A DNA stretch of 20,244 nucleotides from Phaeoceros laevis (GCA_049999765.1 JBNGIQ010009363.1:95168-115411), one strand, 5' to 3'. Shown: positions 1 through 8,547, counted from the stretch's first letter. Numbers and translations are program-made. The notes: a model not told the origin generated them from the letters alone.

Positions 1-485
1 TATCCTATGTTTTTAGCTTGTTTATGCTTCTTCATTCCAATATTTGCTCTATTCTCTTTTGATTCTTTTCTGTAAAATCAGTAAGTTTATTTATGTTCTG
101 ATAGATTTTTATGTTCTTTAGGTTCCTATAAGTTCTTTATATTTATTTACAATCTTTAATATCAAGAATTTTTTCTTCATTATTTTCTTCATAATTCACA
201 TTTCTTCAAAACCAGGGACTTACTCCTTAGGATCCAAAGTTCTTGACCTGTCCCTTCACTATTGAAAGTGTTTATCTGTCATCAACAAAGTTCTTTTACC
301 TAAGTATGGTATCGAAAAGTCTCAAAAAATACCCAAGTATGGTATTGGAGGCTATACGTTATGGCAACCGTTATGGCACGTACAGTCTACCTTTGAAGTA
401 TGACAACTCGTTCTATTGGTGTCATTCTCCAGGGCATCCGTCCTTGAGTGTCTCTGTTTAATTAGGTCTAACATAGGTTTCCTTT
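1..485. other. AT-rich stretch without a recognised gene
   Basis: The first 240 bases are strongly AT-rich with many T runs. I recognise no gene; the 72-codon open frame at 243-461 matches nothing I know. Because a polypurine-tract-like site of element D lies at 486-498 (minus strand), part of this stretch could be D's 3' LTR, starting at 485 and reading leftward. Its other end is not identifiable. Confidence 0.25.
302..345. repeat. Short direct repeat, 11 bp
   Basis: AAGTATGGTAT occurs at 302-312 and again at 335-345. The spacing is 33 bp. No function is evident. Confidence 0.7.
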
Positions 486-498
486 ACTCCCACTCAAA
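486..498 (-). other. Possible polypurine tract of copia remnant D
   Basis: The minus strand reads TTTGAGTGGGAGT here, close to the tract TTGAGTGGGGG directly before the proven 3' LTR of element A. It lies downstream of D's reverse transcriptase remnant, as expected for a 3' end. D's RNase H is not visible between them, so a deletion is implied. Confidence 0.35.
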
Positions 499-603
499 GT
501 TCCTTGCACTTGCGCTCCACGGGTGGTACTCCGTTCCTTCGTCCTAGTATGAAAACATCAATTTACAATTTATGATGTTTGTGCGGTTTCATGCCAGTTA
601 GTG

Positions 604-1030
604 TGGGATTCACTTGTTTGGTTGTTTCCTTCCTTCAGCTTTTTTGTAAAGGACTGCTTGCATTTCAGCTTTTTCATCCTTGGTTTTAGGTGCCATTGAC
701 CTGCTCAGCTTGGTTCCAGAGGCCAAGCTGAAGCAAAAATTCGTGAATTCATGCGTTCCATGCCCTTGGACTCTGTTTGAGTCCATATATTTTTTCGACT
801 AACCTACATACCTTCTTCTCTGTGCCCTTTACTGCATACATGAATATCTCCTCCTCAAGACGGCCGTGCAAGAAAGCTGTTGTGACATCCATCATGTGTA
901 AGTCAAGACTTGGTGTGCAACCATAGCAAAGATAGTAAGTAGGGTAGAAAACTTGGCTACTGGAGCAAATATCTCCTGGTAATCCTGAAACCCTCGCAAC
1001 CAAGCGAGCCTTCTACCGTTCCACACTGCT
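604..1030 (-). pseudogene. Copia reverse transcriptase remnant (element D)
   Basis: This is a decayed piece of Ty1/copia reverse transcriptase on the minus strand. Successive frames show KARLVAR, then EIFAPVAKF, then MDVTTAFLHGRLEEEIFM, then KIYGLKQSPRAWNA (about 1010 to 745). These are conserved copia RT blocks in the right order. Just beyond, at roughly 725-640, comes GTKLSRSMAPKTKDEKAEM, a block normally more than 100 residues further downstream. The intervening part, which contains the catalytic YVDD box, is missing, so there is an internal deletion near 715-730. Several frameshifts and a stop in the expected ERYKARLVAR block confirm it is dead. No RNase H is seen below 604. Confidence 0.8.
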
Positions 1031-1382
1031 CCATACTAGCCGGATCGTAATCAATCCCTCCACTTGCAAGCACATACCGTGTGAGGGCAGCCACTCGATT
1101 AACAACTCCCACTGTATCCTGAATAGGATCTGGTGTTGAAGTAGATGCCTGTACATAGCAGCAGAGAGCTCCCTCCGTCCGAACAGCCGCGGTAGAGCTA
1201 CCGACTTCGTGGCATGGGCTTCTCCCACATCCAGCTCAATCAGAGCGTCCCCAAGCCGGTGACTGATTTGCAATGTGCTCCCGAGTGTTGAGCTGCAATC
1301 GCCAGTCCTTGTCAGCACAATCAAAACGCACACATAGCAATCAGTGAAGAATGCATAAACGCAACAATCAAATCGACCAAAC

Positions 1383-1462
1383 TCTCCAGCATGTGGACTC
1401 GCAGCAGAAAACTCAACCAAAATCTCCAGCATGCGAACACGCAGCAAGCAGCTCAGCCAAAA
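1383..1462. repeat. Tandem duplication of a 40-bp unit
   Basis: Two adjacent 40-bp units (1383-1422 and 1423-1462) both begin TCTCCAGCATG and end with a CTCA-CCAAAA pattern. They are roughly 80% identical by eye. The duplication lies in the stretch that would be the integrase-RT linker of element D. Confidence 0.75.
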
Positions 1463-1709
1463 TGCTTGCACATGCTTTGGTGCTACCAAAGCCACCAAAG
1501 TTCCCACCGCCACAGCGGGCAGCAAGTAGTTTTTGCAATTCAAGTGCTCGGTGCCCGTGCTGAAATTGCTGCAGCAGGGTGCCGGGGATTGCGTATGTGT
1601 ACCTGCCAAACACAGCAAATGAGCTAGCTAATTCCTTCATGCACACTCAAACTCAAGCATCCCTCAAGCCAGAAGATGCTAGCGTAGATTAAGAAGCCAA
1701 GAGCTCAAA

Positions 1710-2255
1710 CATGCGCTGCTGTCCAGCAGCCTCCACAAGTGTGTTCAGCTCTCTTGACCCTTCATTGTCTCCCACTGTAGCTGTACTGTCAACAAGTGGG
1801 TCAACAATTATGCTATGTTGAGATTGGTCAAAGTAAGATGCTGACTATTGAGACAAGCCAGTCTGCAAGCTGTAGTATGTTGCCCATGGTGAAACTAAAG
1901 ATTCCGCTTGCTCTCCAATAAGTGCTCTGGGGCAAGGCATATGCTGATACTCATTATCGGGCCTACAATCAACTGCTTCTCATCTAAGGTTACATTCCTT
2001 GCGTATGAGACAGTTCGAGAGTCATGCTCAAACAATTTTTCCAACCTCTTACAATTGGGGTGCCCAATCCTTGGGAGAAATTCCATTTTGTGAATTTACC
2101 ATGATTAATCCCATCATTGTCCACAGCTGATTTCAGATAATTGATTCTCTCGCCGTGTTGGAGGCGCAAGGACATAGTGGCTTCCAGTCAAGTGGGTATC
2201 GGAAGCACGCTCAAAAATTTCCTCCTTCCATGTTTTTGCAAATCGGACCATCAAG
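1710..2255 (-). pseudogene. Possible copia integrase end and linker (element D)
   Basis: The minus strand shows DSRTVSYARNVTLDEKQL near 2030-1975. This resembles the block just after the copia integrase core (element A has DPVTRRVQHARTVIFDEASL there). Further down, about 1835-1715, an open acidic stretch includes VDSTATVGDNEGSRELNTL, which would suit the integrase-RT linker. A separate open frame at about 2254-2150 (ERASDTHLTGSHYV) is not recognised. Strand and order fit the RT remnant at 604-1030, so this is probably the same element. Weak similarity and broken frames keep confidence low. The 1030-1710 part between holds no recognisable domain. Confidence 0.35.
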
Positions 2256-2360
2256 GTGCTCCTTTATTTGCCTAGAACAGTACTTGAAAAATCACGCCTT
2301 TTCGCGACATACCCCTTCGTAACTCACCCCTTCATGACTCACCCCATCGTTTCAATGAAC

Positions 2361-2460
2361 TTCAATTTTGCCAAAGAAACTTCAATTCTGTTAAAGAAAC
2401 TTCAATTTTGCCAAAGAAACTTCAATTTTTCCAAAGAAACTCCATTTTGTGATTTGAAAC
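2361..2460. repeat. 20-bp tandem repeat, about 5 copies
   Basis: The unit TTCAATTTTGCCAAAGAAAC repeats in exact 20-bp register at 2361, 2381, 2401 and 2421, with 0-3 differences per copy. A degenerate fifth copy spans 2441-2460. The period is not a multiple of three, so it is not a protein repeat. Just upstream, at about 2309-2345, a shorter repeat of ACTCACCCC-type units also occurs. Confidence 0.95.
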
Positions 2461-2479
2461 GCCATTAGTTAATGAAAAT

Positions 2480-3340
2480 TTGCGCCTTCCTCCTTCGCAC
2501 GCCGGTTCGCCTTCGCGACTTCCTCGCAGGTGAGGATGGCGCCGTTCGGGATCTGGCTGGGCTTGGGAGAAGGTGCTGGCGGTGGCGCCGGCTTGGGAGG
2601 CACCAGGGTGAGCGCAATCCCTGCTCATGCAAGTCGCGCTAGAGGCGCGATGGGATTGCGCAGCCAGCCACGTGTGGATTGAGGACCGCAAGAGTCTGAT
2701 TGAGGGCCGCGAGAGCCTGGGAGGCATGGGAGATCCCGCTGCGCCAGGTTCTCCCACGTGCCTTGGGGTCCAGCCTCCACCAGGATAGCACGCGCTAGAG
2801 CCCACCGTGCCAGGTGCTGGTGGGCGCCACGCCGGGTTCTGCCTTGGTGCGCAGATTCTTTAGAGGCTCAGGTGCTGGTGCCACGCCCTGAGCCTTGCTG
2901 TTCCCCTTGCGTCGCGCCCTACCTTATCCCGCCGCGCCGCAACCTGCCTAACCCCTACCTCAGCCTCACCGACCTGCCTGATCCTTGAAGCCCTATGGAG
3001 ATGGCGGCTTTCTCAACCGTTGGTGGCCAAACCCAGCCGCCTCCGCCTCACCTGCATGATCCCGCCTCGCCGCGTCGCGCCCTGCTTGATCTGCCTGCAG
3101 ATGGCGAGCTGAGAGCCTGCCCAAGCCTTGGGCCTTGAGGCTGTGGGGGGCGAAGAGTGCGGGCTGTGAGCCTGATGGCCACGGCCTGCCTTGGCGCCGC
3201 CGTGCCGCTCCTTGCTGGATCCGTGGGAGATGCCTCCCAAACTACCAGCCTACCGCTACCATGCCTGCCTGCTGCCTTGAGCCTGCTTGCCGTGGGGCCG
3301 TGAGCAGCCGTGAGTAGCTTGCCTTCATGCCGTGACTAGC
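2480..3340. other. GC-rich stretch, no recognised gene
   Basis: Base composition changes abruptly to GC-rich, with recurring phrases such as GGTGCTGGTG and CTGAGCCTTG. Open frames exist on both strands but are short, Ala/Arg/Pro-rich and carry no motif I know, as expected of open frames in GC-rich DNA. It could be a captured gene fragment, a transposon leader or a decayed repeat. Confidence 0.4.
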
Positions 3341-3376
3341 CCGGCTCCCACGAAATTGAAATTCAAACAGTGCAAT

Positions 3377-3404
3377 CTAAAGTGCTCATTTTAGAGCACT
3401 TTAG
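3377..3404. repeat. Perfect 11-bp inverted repeat, 6-nt loop
   Basis: CTAAAGTGCTC at 3377-3387 is the exact reverse complement of GAGCACTTTAG at 3394-3404, with loop ATTTTA. It lies where the GC-rich stretch gives way to AT-richer sequence, so it may mark the edge of a mobile segment. Confidence 0.9.
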
Positions 3405-3647
3405 TGGGCTCCCTTAGTTCACCCTGGGACCCGAGCACCGTGGGTGATCGGCGGCACTTAATTAAGACAATAAACACTACAGTACCCGTCTGCTTGCGGG
3501 CGCCCAATCCAAGGCAAGGGGACCTTCTATGGGACCGTCTAACCTCCTCAAATGAACATCATATCACTGCGAAATCACCAAAACAAACTCCTTTGTGATT
3601 TCGCTGCTAGCAATTGTATCCATTTTTTCACAACTGTTGTCTTGCAG

Positions 3648-3790
3648 GTAGAGCGTCAGATCATGAAGCGGGAAGTGTCCAGAGGCATTTACTTTCTCAC
3701 CCTCAATGTCACCACTGCCTTGGTCTTTGCCGTCAGCGCATTCATTCCCAACTTCATGGTCGATTTCGTTTCTCCTGGGGTAGCGCTAGA
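3648..3790 (+). pseudogene. ABCG-type transporter exon remnant
   Basis: A splice-acceptor-like site (TTGTCTTGCAG, ending at 3647) is followed by an open frame reading VERQIMKREVSRGIYFL, then ALVFAVSAFIPNFMVDF. From memory of the family, plant ABCG half-transporters have a block of the type ER-I-MKE-S-GSYR before a transmembrane helix, and a later block of the type FSALVPNFIVGNS. Both seem present but directly adjacent, without the roughly 60 residues normally between, so this would be an internally deleted or spliced copy. Similarity ends near 3780 and the frame stops at 3858-3860. No other ABC domain is visible. It may have been picked up by a transposon. The family call is from motif memory only. 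Confidence 0.5.
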
Positions 3791-3799
3791 TGCGCTAGA

Positions 3800-4063
3800 G
3801 CCCAGCGCTCCTACTACGCCATCAACCAGGCTGCAAATAGCCCACTTCTCAGATTCCTAAAGAGCAAAGATGTTGCATGGCTCTCAATGCTGTTTTCCTT
3901 CCACATTCACTGGCAATTTTTGGTGCTCTGGCGAGGGTATCCCCCATCTGACACGACATGGGAACCTCTTCACAACCTCAACAATGCTGAAGATGTCATC
4001 CACAACTACATAAAAGAACACCAATTACATGTTCCAGGCTTCGAGGACGAAGCCTCATCATAG
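3800..4063 (+). pseudogene. Ty3/gypsy chromovirus integrase C-terminus (chromodomain)
   Basis: The frame ending at the TAG of 4061-4063 contains FLVLWRGYPPSDTTWEP followed by NLNNAEDVIHNYI. This is the hallmark of a chromodomain: aromatic residues, WRGY, TWEP, then an acidic helix. In plant chromoviruses this domain closes the integrase and is thought to direct insertion into heterochromatin. The rest of the polyprotein is absent upstream, where the sequence is ABCG-like in another frame; the junction is near 3780-3870. This is therefore the 3' end of a plus-strand gypsy element. Confidence 0.85.
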
Positions 4064-4448
4064 TTAACCAGAGTTAAGATTGTAAGCAGTTAAGTAACCA
4101 ACACATGTAGGTTCTAGTACGCTAGGGTAACAAGTAAAAGCGAATGGGTAAAGGTAAACGAAGCAACGAGAAGGCTAGGTATTAAAGTAAAATACGGCCC
4201 CAATACACGCTATTGAGGCACTCTACATGTATAAGTGTCGACTTTAAAAGGCGACGAGAAACCCTAATCGAACACTCCGTTCTGACCATCAACAGTCTAG
4301 CGTGAACTGTGACAGCTTCCCATCATGTGGAGTTTGATGATGGAAAATTTGAGCTCATTCATTTCTAGCTCAAATTGGATGGTGACCCTAATGTGCACAA
4401 ACTCCTTCCCAATGGGTCACTTATTTAACCCAAACCTTAGCATAGGAT
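4064..4448. other. Non-coding flank, possibly gypsy 3' UTR/LTR
   Basis: No coding signal is seen. A TATA-like TTTAAAAGG sits near 4243-4251 and could belong to the 3' LTR of the chromovirus ending at 4063, but I cannot define LTR ends. The right limit, 4448, is set only by the inferred end of element B's LTR. Confidence 0.3.
4346..4376. repeat. Perfect 10-bp inverted repeat, 11-nt loop
   Basis: AATTTGAGCT at 4346-4355 pairs exactly with AGCTCAAATT at 4367-4376. No function can be assigned. Confidence 0.85.
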
Positions 4449-4672
4449 TGACAGATAGCACATAGTTAGGAAAGAAGCATTGAATGAAATTACATTGTGT
4501 GTTGTGTGTGTGGACCTTTAAGGTCTCGTGACTTGTGAACATGTACGTCGGTTGACGTGTGGCCGTTCGTTAGGGCATGGTTCGTGCCCATTGTATCCAT
4601 GCATTATTTATATAACCTAAACTACTTAAACGGTCGGGAAGCAGGCTAGTGTAGGGCAACCTACTTATGTTA
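4449..4672 (-). repeat. Putative 3' LTR of element B
   Basis: The right edge (4672) follows from the polypurine tract at 4673-4682: on the minus strand GGGGG is followed by TAACATAAG, as GGGGG is followed by TATTGG in element A. A TATA box (TATATAAA on the minus strand, about 4608-4615) lies inside. The left edge at 4449 is a guess from a ...CTGTCA terminus on the minus strand. No second LTR copy is in the window, so the boundary is unproven. Confidence 0.4.
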
Positions 4673-5155
4673 CCCCCACTTAGACTGCATTCACGGCACT
4701 GTGAGTCGTATTGCGGCGTAAACACCCAACCATTCTCAGCCTCTCCATGCGCTCTGTCTGCAGATCAGAGTGCAGCTGTGCTGATCATTGGTGGCATTTC
4801 CCACTTGGACGACAACTTCGTCCTATTGCTCTTGCTTGCGCTCCTGACTTGCGCTGCCTTCTGGGAGCGGAGAAAATCTTTCGAGAGATGCATGGTGCTC
4901 CAGAAAGCTTGCAAATCACTTGAGCTTGGCAAGGAGGAACAACTGCGCCAGAGGATGAAGTTACTACATGCCGAGTTGCGGCAACTCAGGGGGTTGCCTC
5001 CAGCTTCTGATGAAGGCTTCCGCAAGCTGTCGCCGTGTCAAGGTCTTGCTATGATTTTGGATACCGCTGGTTGTGATGCAGAAGGTAATCTTGTCTTCAG
5101 GTACGCTCCGTTTTGGAGGTGCCCTAAGGTGCCGGCGGAGATGGTAGGCTTGTAG
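4667..5155 (+). CDS. Opposite-strand ORF between pol and 3' LTR of element B
   Basis: This 162-codon frame runs against the direction of element B and opens in the last bases of its 3' LTR, with the ATG at 4667. I do not recognise a family. The protein has a hydrophobic segment at about residues 48-66 (VLLLLLALLTCAAF core), then a basic/acidic helical stretch at about 67-110 (ERRKSFERC, KEEQLRQRMKLLHAELRQLR) that looks like a coiled coil, then a Cys-containing tail. A splice-acceptor-like CTGTCTGCAG precedes 4763 and a donor-like CAG/GTACG lies near 5100, so it may be part of a spliced antisense transcript. Element A has an ORF in the same position and direction. Chance openness cannot be excluded for this length. 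Confidence 0.35.
   Translation: MLPPLRLHSRHCESYCGVNTQPFSASPCALSADQSAAVLIIGGISHLDDNFVLLLLLALLTCAAFWERRKSFERCMVLQKACKSLELGKEEQLRQRMKLLHAELRQLRGLPPASDEGFRKLSPCQGLAMILDTAGCDAEGNLVFRYAPFWRCPKVPAEMVGL
4673..4682 (-). other. Polypurine tract of element B
   Basis: The minus strand reads TAAGTGGGGG directly before a TA-starting LTR edge. It resembles element A's tract (TTGAGTGGGGG) and lies about 610 nt downstream of the end of pol, much as in A. Confidence 0.5.
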
Positions 5156-5287
5156 CTGTTTCACCTGGAACACACGGAGAGAAGCAAAGATAGCTGTTCT
5201 ACTGTGTGCCCATCTGCCCCCACTGCTTGTGACAAGCGCTAACCTTCAGTGCAGAGTGCGTGCATGTGACGTGCAGTTGTGCACGAG

Positions 5288-5679
5288 TCAAGGGATTGCC
5301 TTGGTGACAAGTCCCAATCCTCCGCAGTGAGTGGTATGGCGGTCCTTCGACAGTGGTTTCGTGAACAGGTCAGCTAGGTTCTAGTCTGTGGGTATATAGA
5401 CTAGGTCTATCTCACCTGATTCTACTGTTTGTCTCATGTAATGCTGCTTAACAGCAATGTGTCTTGTTCGCGAGTGATGCACAAGGTTCCTTGACAGGGC
5501 GATGCCGGACTGATTATCACAGTAGATCATTGTAGCTCCAGGTTGAGGAAACCCCACAGATGCCATGAAGCGCCTGTTATACACTGTCTCATGAGCAGCT
5601 GAAGTTGCGGCTGTATACTCCACTTCGGTGCTCGAGAGAGCCACCACAGTCTGTTTCTTTGATGTCCAGCTAACAGCAC
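5288..5679 (-). pseudogene. Element B RNase H, C-terminal part
   Basis: The minus strand reads GGAVSWTSKKQ, SSTEVEYTAA, YCDNQSGIAL, TRHIAVKQHYMR and, after an in-frame TAG (5381-5383, explainable as CAG to TAG), NLADLFTKPL. These are the closing blocks of copia RNase H, which degrades the RNA strand during reverse transcription. The catalytic Glu (STEVE) and Asp (CDNQ) are kept. The frame ends at TGA 5288-5290. The N-terminal part of the domain lies at 8242-8293, on the other side of the 2544-bp insertion. Confidence 0.9.
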
Positions 5680-5688
5680 CACCAGAAA
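5680..5688. repeat. Left copy of 9-bp target duplication
   Basis: CACCAGAAA here recurs at 8233-8241. Removing one copy plus the interval restores normal RNase H motif spacing (25 residues from the first W position to VSW), so this is a genuine target-site duplication. Confidence 0.8.
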
Positions 5689-5704
5689 ACCTCTTCGAAT
5701 ATCA

Positions 5705-5738
5705 ACACACACACACACACTTTTGTGTGTGGTGTGTC
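5705..5738. repeat. AC/GT simple repeat forming a hairpin
   Basis: An (AC)8 tract at 5705-5720 is followed by TTTT and a GTGTGTGGTGTGT tract. The two arms can pair, and they lie 16 bp inside the left end of the 2544-bp insertion. Confidence 0.9.
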
Positions 5739-6782
5739 TATATAACCCTAGTGTGAGTATCACATGTTGTTGCTTTGAAATTATAATGGTGTCAATAGGC
5801 TCTACCAGCATATGATGGAATAGCTCTTATGATATTTTCCATAATCAAATAGGTAACCTTGACTGGTTTTTACTTCTATCCTTCATGATTGTGGTCCAAT
5901 ACAACTCGGGACACTCTGCTGGTCCTTAGCGTGCTGGCATTGGTGACCACCTGCCAACTATTGCTGAAAATCATGCAATTAACGGGCTACTTGCCCAGTT
6001 TGGACTTTGTCATATGTAATAATTGTGCAGAAAAAATCGAGCGTGTCAGACCAAGCTTGGCGCTTGGAACCTTAAAAAGTAAAGTTGTTTTAGGCCTTGC
6101 AGTCACCGTCTTCACTGACGGACAGCCTTGCGTGAAAGGCTCTTGCTACAACTTCCGTGACCAATTATACGCACGCCGTGCTGATCATGCTGGTGAGTCG
6201 AACTGCCAAAACACTGGCCAACGGGCAACTAGTCAATCCCGTCACATTTCACAGGTATGCATTGTACTCTTAGACAGGTTCTGTACAGCAAGCCGTTTTC
6301 TTTTGAGACGGCCATGTCCAATTCCATGCTTCCTAGACTGCCAGGCCCAACTGATAAGCAAGCCTGGTTGGACACCAATAATTTGCAGCTTACACTCGTT
6401 ACAAACATGCCAGGCAATACGCCTTAGCTGTTCTACACCAAAAATAAGGTGATGTTAAAATAGCTGCTATGATGTGTTCATTTCTATGACATATCCTCTA
6501 AAACTATGCAATCAAGCTTGCAGGCATGCTATTTTTACAGAAGGACGACCTGCAGAGGTGACGTGGACAAAACACATATGCCCAGCTAGTCACCTAAGGA
6601 CTGGCTAGCCTGCCCGAATCCTGATGCACAGCTAGTCCATACCTAATGTTAGTTTCCCGCCTGTTTTCATTTAATACTCACCTTCTTCCTCACTGCTGCA
6701 TGGTCCTCTCACAGCTTCCTTTAAGAAGTCTCCCCTGCAGCCACAAAGGTTCATTTCCCAGTTTTGCTTCCTCGAAGTGCCT

Positions 6783-7003
6783 GAGTCCTCTGCTGTGTCC
6801 TGCCCTCAAAGTTCCTCAGGTCCTTGGCCATTTCTTGCTGTCCCCGGCTCCACTCCTCAGTCCTTTGTGCAGTCCTGTGTTTTCTCCTCTAGTCCTGTGA
6901 CTCAGTCCGTGGCTCTAGCCCTCAAGACTATTGCTCCGTCCTTTTCTCAGTCCTATGCTGTCCTTAAAAGCCTCTCAAGCCCTTTTCAGGTCTATCAGTC
7001 CTT
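6783..7003 (+). repeat. Dispersed CAGTCCT-like motif cluster
   Basis: About seven copies of (C/T/G)AGTCC(T/G) occur irregularly over 220 bp in a pyrimidine-rich stretch. One frame translates to a Ser/Gln-rich peptide (QSFVQS, QSVALA, QSYAVL, QSFALP). It looks like a decayed minisatellite rather than a gene. Confidence 0.45.
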
Positions 7004-8232
7004 TGCTCTGCCCTCAACATATACCCTTTTGCCCTGAGGTTTGATAGTTCCAAGCCTGCCAGCTCCTAGCTCAGAACGCATACCATCTGTGTGTTCTCTC
7101 GATTTCCTCAAGTTTCCTACATCACTTCAAGCCAGTCTGCAGCTCTAAGCAACCGCCCTTGTTCTCTGCTTTTCTGTACTCTCGATTAACTAAGCTTTCC
7201 TTAGCCTGCTGGCCTCTGCATCCAGTTAAAGTCCTTGGAATACACCCTTTATCAGCAGAACTTACCTGAGACGAGTGCCAACAGTCACAAAGAGGAGGAG
7301 TAACAAGGAGTGTGATCTTCAAAAGCATGGCAGAACAGGTTACTGCTATAGTCTGATTTAACATTGAAGTTTCTTGAGAGCATAGCTGGAGGTTTGAATG
7401 AGTGTTGTACTTGGTTTTCTACTAACCTTTGCTGCACAAACCATGAAGAGGAGGCGGTCTGCCATGGGCCCTCCAGAAACCGCACGATGAACCCTCTTGG
7501 CACTGATGAAGGAGAGGGTGAGGCATAGCTCACCACTATGTTCCTACATGGTTTTGTAAGGTTTTGATCCAGCTGTGGTACGCTGATGATCATGCCTTTT
7601 TGTAGTCATAGCACTAACTGTAACCAGACATTTCGTGTTCTGCCTACAGTTGGACAGAACACACACCTGTTGTAAGACTCTTGCTGCAAAGCACTTTTTC
7701 AAATCACTTGAATTTGCTATACATTGTGATTTCACTTAGCTACTATTTGATGACATTCAAAAGCTCATTTTCTGGCTCATTTTGAGAAACTTGTGCAGCT
7801 GATCTGTTCAGCAAAACCGATGGATACTGGCGGTTCTGCAATTCCAGCACTTGCGTCGTCGCTCCAGCTAGGCATCTGATCTGGATTGAGCCAGGCAGGA
7901 GGAAGCCACGCCATGGCTGTCCACCAACTCGCTCATACCATACAGGACACACCCACATGTAGTCAATAGCTTGATCAATACTTGGATTTGCAGTCTCAGC
8001 TACTAGTCATGATCTTAGTGACTTTCAGTCTTTGCAGCGCTTTATCTTTTTTGGCAGACATTCCCGACTGGGCACTATGCCTCACATGCTATGACAACAA
8101 GCTGAGCCTGCCCTCTTGATGCTTAGCCACCATCATTCCTAGCCAGGCCATAAACATGCTGCAAGTCCTTTCGATGCAATGCGGCAGACAATGTTACGTC
8201 TTGGCATTGTGGCTGTATGTAATGAACACACA

Positions 8233-8241
8233 CACCAGAAA
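8233..8241. repeat. Right copy of 9-bp target duplication
   Basis: CACCAGAAA, identical to 5680-5688, borders the right end of the 2544-bp insertion. Confidence 0.8.
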
Positions 8242-8547
8242 GGATTGTGCAGTTGGCAGTGATGGACTGTCTGGAGTCCTCGTCACTTGCTCAGTGAGAA
8301 TCAGAGTAACAGATGAGCAAGGGAAACTTGCCTTGTGATTTGTATCTAATTCCAAGATACTGTGTGCCTTTCAGGTAGCGCAACACTCTCTTTACTCCTG
8401 TCCAATGAGAATTGCCTGGATTAGCAAGGAACCTCGAGAAGATCCTCATTGCTGGAGATACATCAGGTCTTGTCCACCCACTGATCCAAATGAGGCATCC
8501 AGTGAGCATACTGTATGGCTTCTTTTCCATTTCTTGTTTTTCAGCTT
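8242..8547 (-). pseudogene. Element B end of reverse transcriptase, start of RNase H
   Basis: The minus strand reads YSMLTGCLIWIS, RPDVSPAMRIFSRF, HWTGVKRVLRYLKGTQYLG and CYSDSH. These are the RT connection region and the first catalytic Asp of copia RNase H. An in-frame TGA at 8291-8293 replaces the Trp that normally follows (TGG to TGA). The frame then continues ASDEDSRQSITANC up to the 2544-bp insertion. The upstream RT half is at 15411-16030, on the other side of element A. Confidence 0.9.

Larger units (their letters stand above)
5689..8232. mobile_element. 2544-bp insertion of unknown class in element B
   Basis: The segment interrupts the RNase H of B between codons that are adjacent in the family and is bounded by a 9-bp direct repeat. 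Its termini (ACCTCTTCGAAT... and ...GTAATGAACACACA) are not inverted repeats of each other, and I see no LTR pair, no poly-A tail and no transposase, reverse transcriptase or helicase. Open frames at 5889-6452, 6646-6900 and 6777-7037 match nothing I know. A 9-bp duplication would suit a Mutator-like non-autonomous element, but without terminal inverted repeats the class stays open. AC-rich simple sequence lies near both ends. Confidence 0.65.

Noticed and set aside
1013-1618. 201-codon minus-strand open frame
   Set aside because: Only its last residues, before a stop, join the RT remnant of D. The rest has no motif, overlaps a 40-bp duplication and other open frames, and lies where D's linker should be.
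2361-2460. CRISPR array
   Set aside because: Units are contiguous with no spacers, and the context is a plant nuclear genome.
2422-3317. Several open frames on both strands in the GC-rich block
   Set aside because: GC-rich sequence lowers stop frequency; frames overlap on both strands with no recognisable motif.
3377-3416. Helitron 3' end (hairpin followed by CTRR)
   Set aside because: No CTRR follows at the expected 10-12 nt; the nearest is CTTAG, and no Rep/helicase sequence is seen.
4667-5155. Envelope-like gene of a Sirevirus-type copia element
   Set aside because: Envelope-like ORFs of that group are on the sense strand after pol. This frame is antisense and lacks a signal peptide plus C-terminal anchor layout.
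5889-6452. 187-codon plus-strand frame in the 2544-bp insertion
   Set aside because: Composition is unremarkable and no domain or motif is recognised; kept only as part of the insertion.
5689-8232. hAT or Mutator assignment of the insertion
   Set aside because: The duplication length would allow it, but the ends show no terminal inverted repeat and no transposase is visible.
8156-8338. Short plus-strand frames over B's RNase H and RT
   Set aside because: They are shadows of the copia coding sequence on the minus strand.
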